Source: Betaproteobacteria bacterium Ga0077532 (GTDB lineage Bacteria > Pseudomonadota > Gammaproteobacteria > Burkholderiales > Ga0077523). Taken from it: 64,000 nucleotides of DNA. Under the pieces are notes generated by a model. It saw only the letters and a program-made list of their open reading frames with translations. It was not told the DNA's origin and searched no databases. The position numbers and the translations under genes were made by a program. How positions within the stretch are numbered: position 1 is the first letter of the stretch; the number at the start of each line of letters is the position of its first letter. The stretch covers positions 118,967 through 182,966 of the forward strand of contig LNEE01000031.1 of NCBI GenBank assembly GCA_001464895.1. Reading direction: 5' to 3'. Below are positions 25,869 to 32,868 of this stretch, in pieces.

Positions 25869-27350
25869 ATGAGCGAACCCGCGAGCGCTGCTCCGGCAGA
25901 CGTGGCGCCGACCGAACTTCGATCGAGCGCCGCCAAGGGCGTGATGTGGACGGGGTTGGGGCAGGTGCTTCGCCAGGTCGTTGCTTTCGGCACACAGATC
26001 GCGCTGGCGCGACTGCTGGCGCCGGAAGCGTTCGGCCTTGTGGCCATGATGACGATCGCCTCGGAGCTGGCGATGCTCTTCGCGGATTTCGGGATCGGGT
26101 CGGCCATCGTTCAGCGGCGACAGATCGATCGAAAGCTGCTGTCCACGTGCTTCTGGCTGAACCTGGGTATCGCAGGTGCCTGTGCGGTCGCCTTGATCGG
26201 CGCCGGCCCCTTCATGGCCAGCTACTTCGGCCACACGGAACTCATCGTGCTGACGATGATCGCCGGCTTCAATCTGTTGGTGAACGGCGCGATGGTCATC
26301 CCGCAGGCCGTGCTGATGCGGCGCATGCACTTCCGGCAACTGACTATTGGGCAGACGATCGGCAGTCTCACCGGAAGCTTCGTGGCTATCGGCGCGGCAC
26401 TCATGGGGGCGGGTGTGTGGAGCCTCGCAGTCCAGCCGGTGCTCGGCTCGTTCATGGCGCTGCTCCTCATGGCCCGTGCCGCGCAGTGGCACCCGGACTT
26501 CTCGATGGACAAGAAATCCATCCGGTCGCTGGTGAACTTCGGCGGCAATCTCCTGGGTGCGAACGTCCTCGGGTTCGTTGGCCGGAACATGCACAGCTTC
26601 CTCATCGGCAAGTCGCTCGGCAGCGCTTCGCTGGGCATCTACAACATGGCGCAGACGATCGCGTACATGCCGGCCTATCAGGTCAGCGTGGTCGTCCAGA
26701 AGGTGCTCTTTCCGACGCTCTCGCGGTTGCAGGACGATCGCCCCGGGCTGCGCGCGGCCTATCTGCGTGCGGTCGGGGCGGTGGCAGTCTGCACGTTTCC
26801 GATGATGATGGGGCTCTACGCCACCGCGGACGACCTCGTTCCAGTGGTCCTTGGCCCCGATTGGTTGCCGATGGTCGTCGTGCTCGAGATCGTGAGCTGG
26901 GCGTGGATGATCCAGAGTGTCGGCACGATCGCCGGAACCATCCTCGTCAGCATCGGCGAGACGCGTCTCATGTTTCGCGCGATGGGTCTCACGACGGTGC
27001 TCACTGTCGTCGCGCTGCTCATCGGGATCCGGGGCGGGCTGCTCGGTGTGGCGATCGCTGCGAGTCTGGCCACGGCGGCGTCGTACACGATCATCGTGGT
27101 CGTCGCGCTGGCGCGCATCGAATTGCCGCTGCTCCGATACCTGGCGACGCTCATGCGTCCATTCGCTGCCGCCGTCGGCATGACGGTCATCGTGCTGGTC
27201 ATCAAACACGCGATGCCAGATGTGACGCCGATGACAAGGCTGGTGACCTGCGTACTCGGGGGTGTCGTCGCCTACCTTGGATGGACACTCGTTCTGAACC
27301 GGGAGCAGGCCCTCGATCTGGTCAAGTTTGCCAAGTCGGCGCGCGGCTAG
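25869..27350 (+). CDS. Lipopolysaccharide/oligosaccharide flippase (Wzx-like, WzxC group)
   Basis: A 493-residue MOP-superfamily transporter with about twelve to fourteen membrane helices. The opening 'KGVMWTGLGQVLRQVVAFGT' and 'ARLLAPEAFGLVAMMTIASE' are typical of WzxC/MviN-like flippases, as is 'YNMAQTIAYMPAYQVSVVVQ' in the middle. It would move the lipid-linked repeat across the inner membrane. I chose ATG 25869; the open frame back to 25779 has no helix and no family match. The 129-base gap upstream holds no clear gene. Confidence 0.88.
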   Translation: MSEPASAAPADVAPTELRSSAAKGVMWTGLGQVLRQVVAFGTQIALARLLAPEAFGLVAMMTIASELAMLFADFGIGSAIVQRRQIDRKLLSTCFWLNLGIAGACAVALIGAGPFMASYFGHTELIVLTMIAGFNLLVNGAMVIPQAVLMRRMHFRQLTIGQTIGSLTGSFVAIGAALMGAGVWSLAVQPVLGSFMALLLMARAAQWHPDFSMDKKSIRSLVNFGGNLLGANVLGFVGRNMHSFLIGKSLGSASLGIYNMAQTIAYMPAYQVSVVVQKVLFPTLSRLQDDRPGLRAAYLRAVGAVAVCTFPMMMGLYATADDLVPVVLGPDWLPMVVVLEIVSWAWMIQSVGTIAGTILVSIGETRLMFRAMGLTTVLTVVALLIGIRGGLLGVAIAASLATAASYTIIVVVALARIELPLLRYLATLMRPFAAAVGMTVIVLVIKHAMPDVTPMTRLVTCVLGGVVAYLGWTLVLNREQALDLVKFAKSARG

Positions 27351-27416
27351 GGCCCGGCGCCTGACTCAACAGGATGTTGCGCATCGAACGATGGTGCAAG
27401 GGAAGATCGATTTGCC

Positions 27417-28070
27417 ATGACTGACTACGACGACAAGGAAGCAGCCTACTTCCAGACCCCGCGGCGCGAGATGCTTGCGTTCGTTCCCAAGGGCGTGGCG
27501 GCGGTGCTGGAGATCGGATGCGGCACTGGCGCATTCGGTGCCCTGGTGAAGCGGGAGCGGAGCTGCCGCTACGTGGGAGTGGAACTCTTCGAAAGTGCTG
27601 CAGAGCAGGCGCGCCCGAGGCTGGACGAAGTGCACGTGCTGAACGTCGAGAAGGAGGCGTTGCCGTTCGCGCGGGCGAGCTTCGATTGCCTCGTGTGCAA
27701 CGACGTGCTCGAGCACCTCGTGGATCCCTGGGCGGTGCTGGCCCGGCTGGTCACTTTCCTGCGCCCCGGTGGATACATCGTCTCGTCGACGCCGAATGTC
27801 CGGTTCTCCGAGGTCGTGAAGGATCTGGTGTTCCGCAAGCGCTGGGAGTACCGGGAGCAGGGCGTTCTCGACCGTACGCACCTCAGGTTCTTCACCGAAA
27901 GCTCGGTGCGTGAAATGTTCGAGGGCGCCGGTGCGAAGGTGCTGGAGATTCGCGGGATCAACGGCATTCGCTATGCGTGGCGCCTGCAGCTCCTGAATCT
28001 TGCATTGCTGGGCGCGCTCGACGAGATGCGCTACATGCAGATCGGTTGCCTGGCGCAGCTTCCCGAGTAG
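27417..28070 (+). CDS. Class I SAM-dependent methyltransferase
   Basis: A 217-residue Methyltransf_11/23-type protein. Motif I is 'VLEIGCGTGAFG' near residue 31-42, the acidic end of strand 2 is 'YVGVELFESAAEQA', and motif IV is 'FDCLVCNDVLEHLVDPW'. It ends the plus-strand run of the exopolysaccharide locus, 66 bases after the flippase, and may methylate a sugar or lipid-linked intermediate. Small-molecule and quinone methyltransferases share this fold, so the substrate is open. The next gene is convergent, 39 bases away. Confidence 0.8.
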   Translation: MTDYDDKEAAYFQTPRREMLAFVPKGVAAVLEIGCGTGAFGALVKRERSCRYVGVELFESAAEQARPRLDEVHVLNVEKEALPFARASFDCLVCNDVLEHLVDPWAVLARLVTFLRPGGYIVSSTPNVRFSEVVKDLVFRKRWEYREQGVLDRTHLRFFTESSVREMFEGAGAKVLEIRGINGIRYAWRLQLLNLALLGALDEMRYMQIGCLAQLPE

Positions 28071-28109
28071 CCTTTCGCGCCCTCCCGGGCCCGCAGGGCT
28101 TGTTCCACA

Positions 28110-28943
28110 TCACGCAGCGAGCGCGGTCTCGAAGCCCTTGCGTTCGCTCTCGGGCACCACTTGGTCGAGATAGATGTCCAGCATCGGAGCCTTGTTCCGC
28201 TTGGCGTAATGAAGGCAGGCGAACTTGCGGCGCTGGTAGGGCGTGAGTCCACCCGCGTTGTCGTACTCGTCGGGAAACATCATGAAGAACGCGAGCCAGA
28301 TTCGCAGGCCTGCCCGTTGTGCGATGTGGTGAGCCGCGATGTCCTCGACGTTGATGTTCGCTGCACTCAGCACGTTCGGGAACGTCTCGATCGGAGTTGT
28401 CTGCAGGATCCTTCCGACCGCGTCGGCCTTCAGGAAGTACAGCCCGCCCTGGCAGTACTCGAAGTTGACGTAGTGACCATCGCCCACCATGTCATCTCCG
28501 CTGCGTGCGACGGCATCGAAGATCCATCCCGAAAAAAAGAATACGTCAGCGTCGACTCGAGCAACATAGGTGTTGGGTGGGGCGTCCTTCGCGGCGTGGG
28601 AGTAGGCGTTCCAGATGTTCTGGATCTGCGCGTGTCCCCAACCCTGGGATTTCTCCCAAGGGATGACCTTTACGGGAAAGCCCAGCGTGCCCAGTCTGCG
28701 GATCTGCTCATCGGTCAGCATCTCGTTCCGATCGCAGAAGACGTAGATCTCGATCTGATCCTCGACGGCGAGCCGACTGAGGCTGTGGATCGAGCAGTAC
28801 AGATAGGGGAAGTACGAGCGGCACATGAAGTAACACAGTCGAAAGGTCGACCGTGTCGCGGCCTCTCGCGACGGGAGCATTGCGCGGCGAAGGACGCTGC
28901 CGGCGAACTGCGGAAACTGCGTGACACGGATGGGCAGACGCAT
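28110..28943 (-). CDS. DxD-containing glycosyltransferase-like protein (minus strand)
   Basis: A 277-residue protein from the ATG at 28943, the most likely start because sequence upstream in the same frame is not protein-like. The core shows 'DQIEIYVFCDRNEMLTDEQI' and 'YVARVDADVFFFSGW' with a DxD site (Asp131, Asp133). A later part, 'QGGLYFLKADAVGRI', is like GT-A nucleotidyl-sugar enzymes. It is convergent with the methyltransferase and divergent from the PEP-CTERM gene. It resembles the gene at 24843 in layout more than in sequence. Function beyond a sugar-transferase-like fold is not known; I see no clear Shine-Dalgarno. Confidence 0.55.
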   Translation of the reverse strand: MRLPIRVTQFPQFAGSVLRRAMLPSREAATRSTFRLCYFMCRSYFPYLYCSIHSLSRLAVEDQIEIYVFCDRNEMLTDEQIRRLGTLGFPVKVIPWEKSQGWGHAQIQNIWNAYSHAAKDAPPNTYVARVDADVFFFSGWIFDAVARSGDDMVGDGHYVNFEYCQGGLYFLKADAVGRILQTTPIETFPNVLSAANINVEDIAAHHIAQRAGLRIWLAFFMMFPDEYDNAGGLTPYQRRKFACLHYAKRNKAPMLDIYLDQVVPESERKGFETALAA

Positions 28944-29362
28944 GGTGAGATCAGTGGGGTGAGGTCGCCTTCCGGGCGCGGGAGGCGCGGCGGAAGATTC
29001 GGAGTGACTTCTCGCAAAGCACATGGCAGGCCACCGTTTGTGTCGGCATTTCCGAGGCTGTCTCCCAAGGCCTCTGTGGATGGCAGTCAGCGACATCGTT
29101 GCGCTCGCCGGGTGGGGCAGTCTTCGTCGGGAACGTCGGAAACCTTGACAGAGATTCGCGTCGACGTTGGATGTCTTTCGCAATTCCATGAAAACAATGG
29201 GTAAGAGAACATGGCCTGCTGTTTGCTGAGCAAGGTCGCCGCTGATTGGCGTCCGGACATCGAAGTGCCCCGGGGTGACGCCAGCGCTTCGCGAGCCTGG
29301 CCGTGGCATCCCGCCCTGGAGCGTCGTACGCTGTAACAAGAATTTTTTGGGAGGTTGGTCGC
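28944..29362. other. Divergent intergenic region with promoter signals
   Basis: This 419-base gap separates the minus-strand glycosyltransferase-like gene from the PEP-CTERM gene. It holds the sigma-54-type element at 29212-29226 and a GGGAGG ribosome site at 29349-29354. I see no convincing protein-coding ORF; the frame that crosses it on the minus strand is an upstream extension of the 28943 gene and lacks family character. Confidence 0.6.
29212..29226 (+). promoter_or_regulatory. Sigma-54 (RpoN) -24/-12 promoter for the PEP-CTERM protein
   Basis: TGGC at 29212-29215 and TTGC at 29223-29226 have the same spacing as the element at 4494. The base after TGGC is C instead of the usual A. The start of transcription would be near 29238, leaving a leader of about 125 bases before the ATG at 29363. 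Confidence 0.55.
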
Positions 29363-30814
29363 ATGATTCGCATGAAACCCGTGGCTCTGGCCATTGCGCT
29401 GCTCGGTGCACAACTGCCGCTCACAGCTTCCGCCAACCCGGACATGAGCGGTCTCTTCAGCATCCTCGAGGGCATGAGCGACAACTCGTGGAGCCGGTTG
29501 AATCTCAACTCCTTCCTCGACGCAGCGCCCGATCCGGCCCTTCGTGCGATGCCGGGCTCCAGCTACGCCAGTCTGCCGCAGTCCGTGATCTACGCCTGGA
29601 GCGGCTTCGCATGGGACAGCCAGCGCGGCGACCTGATCATCTATGGCGGCGGCCACGCCAACTATGCGGGCAATGAGGTCTACCGCTTCAGCGGGACCAC
29701 GCAGCGCTGGGAACTCGCTTCCCTCCCCAGCGCTGTCGAGAAGATTCCGAACTTCCGCGGTGAAGGCAATTTCGTTCCCGTCGACGGAGCGCTGAATGCT
29801 CCTCCATCCGCGCACACGTACGACAACACCAGCTACCTCCCCATCGCCGACAGGGTCCTGATGCTCGGCGGCGCCGCGTTCCAGTCCGGCGGGGCCTACA
29901 CGTTGCAGGTGGATGCGACGACCTCCCGAGCCACCGGTCCATACTTCTGGGATCCTTCGAAGGCAGACGGCACGAAGGTCGGCGGGACCACCGGTTCAGG
30001 CGTAGATCCGTCCACGCTGGGTGGTGAGATGTGGCAGAACCGTGATCTCGCCGGCAACAACGCCATCACGGCCCCCGGAATCGATCTCAGCTACTTCTCG
30101 AACGTCGAGGGCACGAGCGCTGTGACGCAGGAAGGCGGCAAGGATGTCGTCTACTTCACCGCACGGCTGGGCGGCGGGACGAGTTCGACTTTGTTCCGAT
30201 ACGAAGTCGCCGACGTGGCCGATCCTTCGCTCGACCGGATTTCAATCGCCGGGACCAATTTCAATGCTCCCAATGCAGTGGGGGCTGCCGGGTACGACCC
30301 GATCAGCAAGCTGTATGTGGCCGTGGGTGGCACGGCTTTCGTCGGCTGGGATCTCGATGTGCAGGGTGCGGCGAACCGAAGTGCGGCGATCGCCCCGACC
30401 ATTATCGGCGGCGGCACATTCGAATCGTCACAGTTCACGGGTATCGACTGGGATCCCATGCGCGGCGTCTGGCTCGTCTGGGGCGGCGGCGGCGACGTGT
30501 GGGCGCTCGATGCCCCCGATGCGGGGACGTTGGCGGGTGAATGGACGCTCGAGTTGATCGCCGATGGCTCGAGCTTCGCTGACGGGCAAAAGCCTGCGGA
30601 ACTGATTTCCACAGGGGTGCTGGGAAAGTGGAAGTACGCGTCCAACCTTGACGCCTTCATCGCCCTCGAGGACAGCGGCAATGGGAACGTCTGGGTTTAC
30701 CGCCCCGAGGGCTGGACGAATCCTGTGCCTATCCCCGAGCCCGAGACGTATGCGATGTTCCTGCTGGGTCTGGGAGTGCTTGCAGCATCACGTCGGCTTC
30801 GCCGGAAGTCCTGA
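29363..30814 (+). CDS. PEP-CTERM sorting domain protein, kelch/galactose-oxidase-like
   Basis: A secreted 483-residue protein. A signal peptide ends after 'LTASA' near 24. The body has repeated beta-strand units with kelch features ('AWDSQRGDLIIYGGGHANYA', 'RVLMLGGAAFQSGG', 'GVWLVWGGGGDVWALD'), suggesting a beta-propeller. The C-terminus is a full PEP-CTERM signal: 'PEPETYAMFLLGLGVL' near 458-473, then a basic tail 'RRLRRKS'. Such proteins are processed by the exosortase encoded at 14049. A strong GGGAGG ribosome site lies at 29349-29354. It is preceded by a sigma-54-type promoter and followed by a terminator. Its ligand is unknown; binding of the exopolysaccharide is only a guess. Confidence 0.88.
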   Translation: MIRMKPVALAIALLGAQLPLTASANPDMSGLFSILEGMSDNSWSRLNLNSFLDAAPDPALRAMPGSSYASLPQSVIYAWSGFAWDSQRGDLIIYGGGHANYAGNEVYRFSGTTQRWELASLPSAVEKIPNFRGEGNFVPVDGALNAPPSAHTYDNTSYLPIADRVLMLGGAAFQSGGAYTLQVDATTSRATGPYFWDPSKADGTKVGGTTGSGVDPSTLGGEMWQNRDLAGNNAITAPGIDLSYFSNVEGTSAVTQEGGKDVVYFTARLGGGTSSTLFRYEVADVADPSLDRISIAGTNFNAPNAVGAAGYDPISKLYVAVGGTAFVGWDLDVQGAANRSAAIAPTIIGGGTFESSQFTGIDWDPMRGVWLVWGGGGDVWALDAPDAGTLAGEWTLELIADGSSFADGQKPAELISTGVLGKWKYASNLDAFIALEDSGNGNVWVYRPEGWTNPVPIPEPETYAMFLLGLGVLAASRRLRRKS

Positions 30815-30821
30815 TCGCCAA

Positions 30822-30855
30822 CGCCGACAACCTGCGCCGACAACCTGCGCCGACA
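30822..30855 (+). repeat. 13-bp tandem repeat (about 2.6 units)
   Basis: CGCCGACAACCTG is repeated head to tail at 30822-30834 and 30835-30847, with a partial third unit (CGCCGACA) at 30848-30855. It lies between the PEP-CTERM stop and the terminator, outside any gene. Confidence 0.8.
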
Positions 30856-30872
30856 ATCGGCGCGGCAAAACG

Positions 30873-30905
30873 AAAAACCTCGCTGTCTACCGCGAGGTTT
30901 TTTTT
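30873..30905 (+). terminator. Strong Rho-independent terminator
   Basis: An 11-bp perfect stem (30873-30883 with 30892-30902) encloses an 8-base loop and runs into eight T (30898-30905). The A-run on the other side lets it also end the convergent DUF1761 gene. Confidence 0.9.
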
Positions 30906-30910
30906 CGCGT

Positions 30911-31336
30911 TCAGCCCGCGTATTCCTTGAATGCCCCCAGTACACCAGCCATCAGGACCACGTGGATGATCCGGTGTGACACCGTCAGCCACGTGAGACG
31001 CCATTGGCGTCCGGCGAAGTGATAGTCGGCGATGATGGTGGGCGTCACGATGCCGATCGCCACGACGAATCCGAGCCGCAGCGAACCCCCGAACGTCGAG
31101 ACGCCACCGCCGTACATCAGCACCGCGAGGAAGAACGCCGTGATACCGGTGGCGATGGCGCGGATCACGACCGCCTCACGGGGGTCGGCGTGGTGCCAGC
31201 GGTCATTCCCCAGTGAGGCGCGCCACAGGGTTCCGAACACCCCGGGCATGTACCAGATGGCGCCGAACACCATCCCGGCCACGGCGGCGATGACGACCGC
31301 CAGATAGTCGATCGATGCCAGCAGGTTCATCAACAT
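30911..31336 (-). CDS. DUF1761 domain membrane protein
   Basis: A 141-residue inner-membrane protein with four predicted helices. The opening 'VIAAVAGMVFGAIWYMPGVFG' followed by a tryptophan-containing segment 'TLWRASLG' is the usual signature of DUF1761. The function of the family is unknown. It is the last gene before the bidirectional terminator and follows trpB2 by one base, so it may be transcribed with it. Confidence 0.8.
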   Translation of the reverse strand: MLMNLLASIDYLAVVIAAVAGMVFGAIWYMPGVFGTLWRASLGNDRWHHADPREAVVIRAIATGITAFFLAVLMYGGGVSTFGGSLRLGFVVAIGIVTPTIIADYHFAGRQWRLTWLTVSHRIIHVVLMAGVLGAFKEYAG

Positions 31337-31337
31337 C

Positions 31338-32708
31338 TCAAGCGGGCTCCGGAACCGACGGCAGACCTGCCAGCGCCATGGCGAGTTCGTTCTCGTCGTA
31401 GTTCTGGTCGGTGAGTTTGCCGGCGAAGTAGTCCATGTAGGACTGCATGTCGAAATGGCCGTGACCGCAGAGGTTGAAGAGAATCGCCCGCGACACTCCT
31501 TCTTCCTTGCAGCGCAGGGCTTCGTCGATGGCGCCCTTCACGGCGTGATTCGCCTCGGGCGCCGGGAGGATGCCCTCGTTCCGCGCGAAGAAGACTCCCG
31601 CATCGAAGCATTGCGTCTGGTGGTAGGCGCGCGCCTCGATGAGCCCCAGCTCCTTCACGTGCGACACGAGGGGAGCCATGCCGTGGTACCGCAGGCCGCC
31701 CGCGTGGAAGCCGGGGGGCATGAAGGTCGAGCCCAGCGTGTGCATCTTCGTGAGCGGCGTCATGTGGGCCGTGTCACCGAAGTCGTATGCGTATCGGCCG
31801 CGGGTGAGCGACGGGCAGGCCGCCGGTTCCACCGCGACGACACGCACCTTGCGGCCCCCGCGAAGCTGCACGCCGAGGAACGGGAACGCGATGCCCGCGA
31901 AGTTGGATCCGCCCCCGGTGCAGCCCACGATCACGTCGGGGTAGTCGTCCGCGAGGGCGAGTTGCTCGATGGCTTCCTGGCCGACGATGGTCTGGTGCAG
32001 CAAGACATGGTTAAGCACTGACCCCAGCGCGTACTTCGTGTCGTCCCGCGTCGCCGCGATCTCGACGGCCTCGGAGATGGCGATGCCGAGACTGCCGTTG
32101 TTGTCGGGCGATTTCGCGAGCAGCGCGCGGCCGAAGTTGGTTTCCATCGATGGGCTGGCGATGCACCGGGCACCGTAGCTCTCCATCAGGGCGCGGCGGT
32201 AGGGCTTCTGGTTGTACGACACGCGGACCATGAAGACCTGCACCTCGATGCCGAACAGGGCCCCCGCGAATGCCAGAGAAGAGCCCCACTGCCCGGCGCC
32301 GGTCTCGGTGGCGATCTTCTTCACGCCGGCTTCGCGGTTGAAGAACGCCTGCGGTACGGCCGTATTGGGCTTGTGGCTCCCCGCCGGACTCACGCCCTCG
32401 TACTTGTAGTAGATGCGTGCCGGCGTCTGCAGCGCCTTCTCCAGGCGGCGAGCCCGGTACAGCGGTGACGGGCGCCATTGACGATAGACGTCGCGAACCG
32501 GATCGGGAATCTCGACCTCTCGGTCGGTCGTGACCTCCTGCATGATCAACGAGATCGGGAAGAGGGGGGCGAGATCTTCCGGGCCGACGGGCTGCATCGT
32601 GCCGGGGTGCAACACCGGCGGGGGCGGTGTCGGCAGATCGGCGACCAAGTTGTACCAGACCTTCGGAATCCGCGCTTCGTCGAGCGTGTACTTGATGGTG
32701 TCACTCAT
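31338..32708 (-). CDS. trpB2: TrpB2-type tryptophan synthase beta-like PLP enzyme
   Basis: A 456-residue PLP enzyme of the TrpB2 group, longer than the usual TrpB (about 400) and with a distinctive N-terminus (IPKVWYNLVADLPTPPPPVL). The Schiff-base lysine is Lys113 in 'AGSHKPNTA', and the phosphate-binding loop is 'GCTGGGSNFAG'. 'ETGAGQWGSSLAFAG' matches the COMM/indole-side helix. TrpB2 enzymes make tryptophan from indole and serine or O-phosphoserine and are often independent of TrpA. No other trp gene is near, so a salvage or alternative role is possible. Confidence 0.92.
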   Translation of the reverse strand: MSDTIKYTLDEARIPKVWYNLVADLPTPPPPVLHPGTMQPVGPEDLAPLFPISLIMQEVTTDREVEIPDPVRDVYRQWRPSPLYRARRLEKALQTPARIYYKYEGVSPAGSHKPNTAVPQAFFNREAGVKKIATETGAGQWGSSLAFAGALFGIEVQVFMVRVSYNQKPYRRALMESYGARCIASPSMETNFGRALLAKSPDNNGSLGIAISEAVEIAATRDDTKYALGSVLNHVLLHQTIVGQEAIEQLALADDYPDVIVGCTGGGSNFAGIAFPFLGVQLRGGRKVRVVAVEPAACPSLTRGRYAYDFGDTAHMTPLTKMHTLGSTFMPPGFHAGGLRYHGMAPLVSHVKELGLIEARAYHQTQCFDAGVFFARNEGILPAPEANHAVKGAIDEALRCKEEGVSRAILFNLCGHGHFDMQSYMDYFAGKLTDQNYDENELAMALAGLPSVPEPA

Positions 32709-32868
32709 GCCCCGTCTCCCCTTGATCGTTTGGTCTCACCTCGCGCGCCGTGGCGTCATTGCGCCGCGCGGCCCGTCGGCACTATAGCCCTCGCGGCGCC
32801 CTGATCGCCACCTCGCTCGAATACGGCTGCCCCGGACGTCGACGCAGCGTATGCGTCGGACCTGACCG

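Noticed and set aside
29270..29345. Second TGGCA element (near 29311) as sigma-54 promoter
   Set aside because: The -12 GC is not at the required distance.
28944..29411. Upstream extension of the minus-strand transferase-like gene
   Set aside because: Sequence is low in protein character and overlaps the promoter and start of the PEP-CTERM gene.
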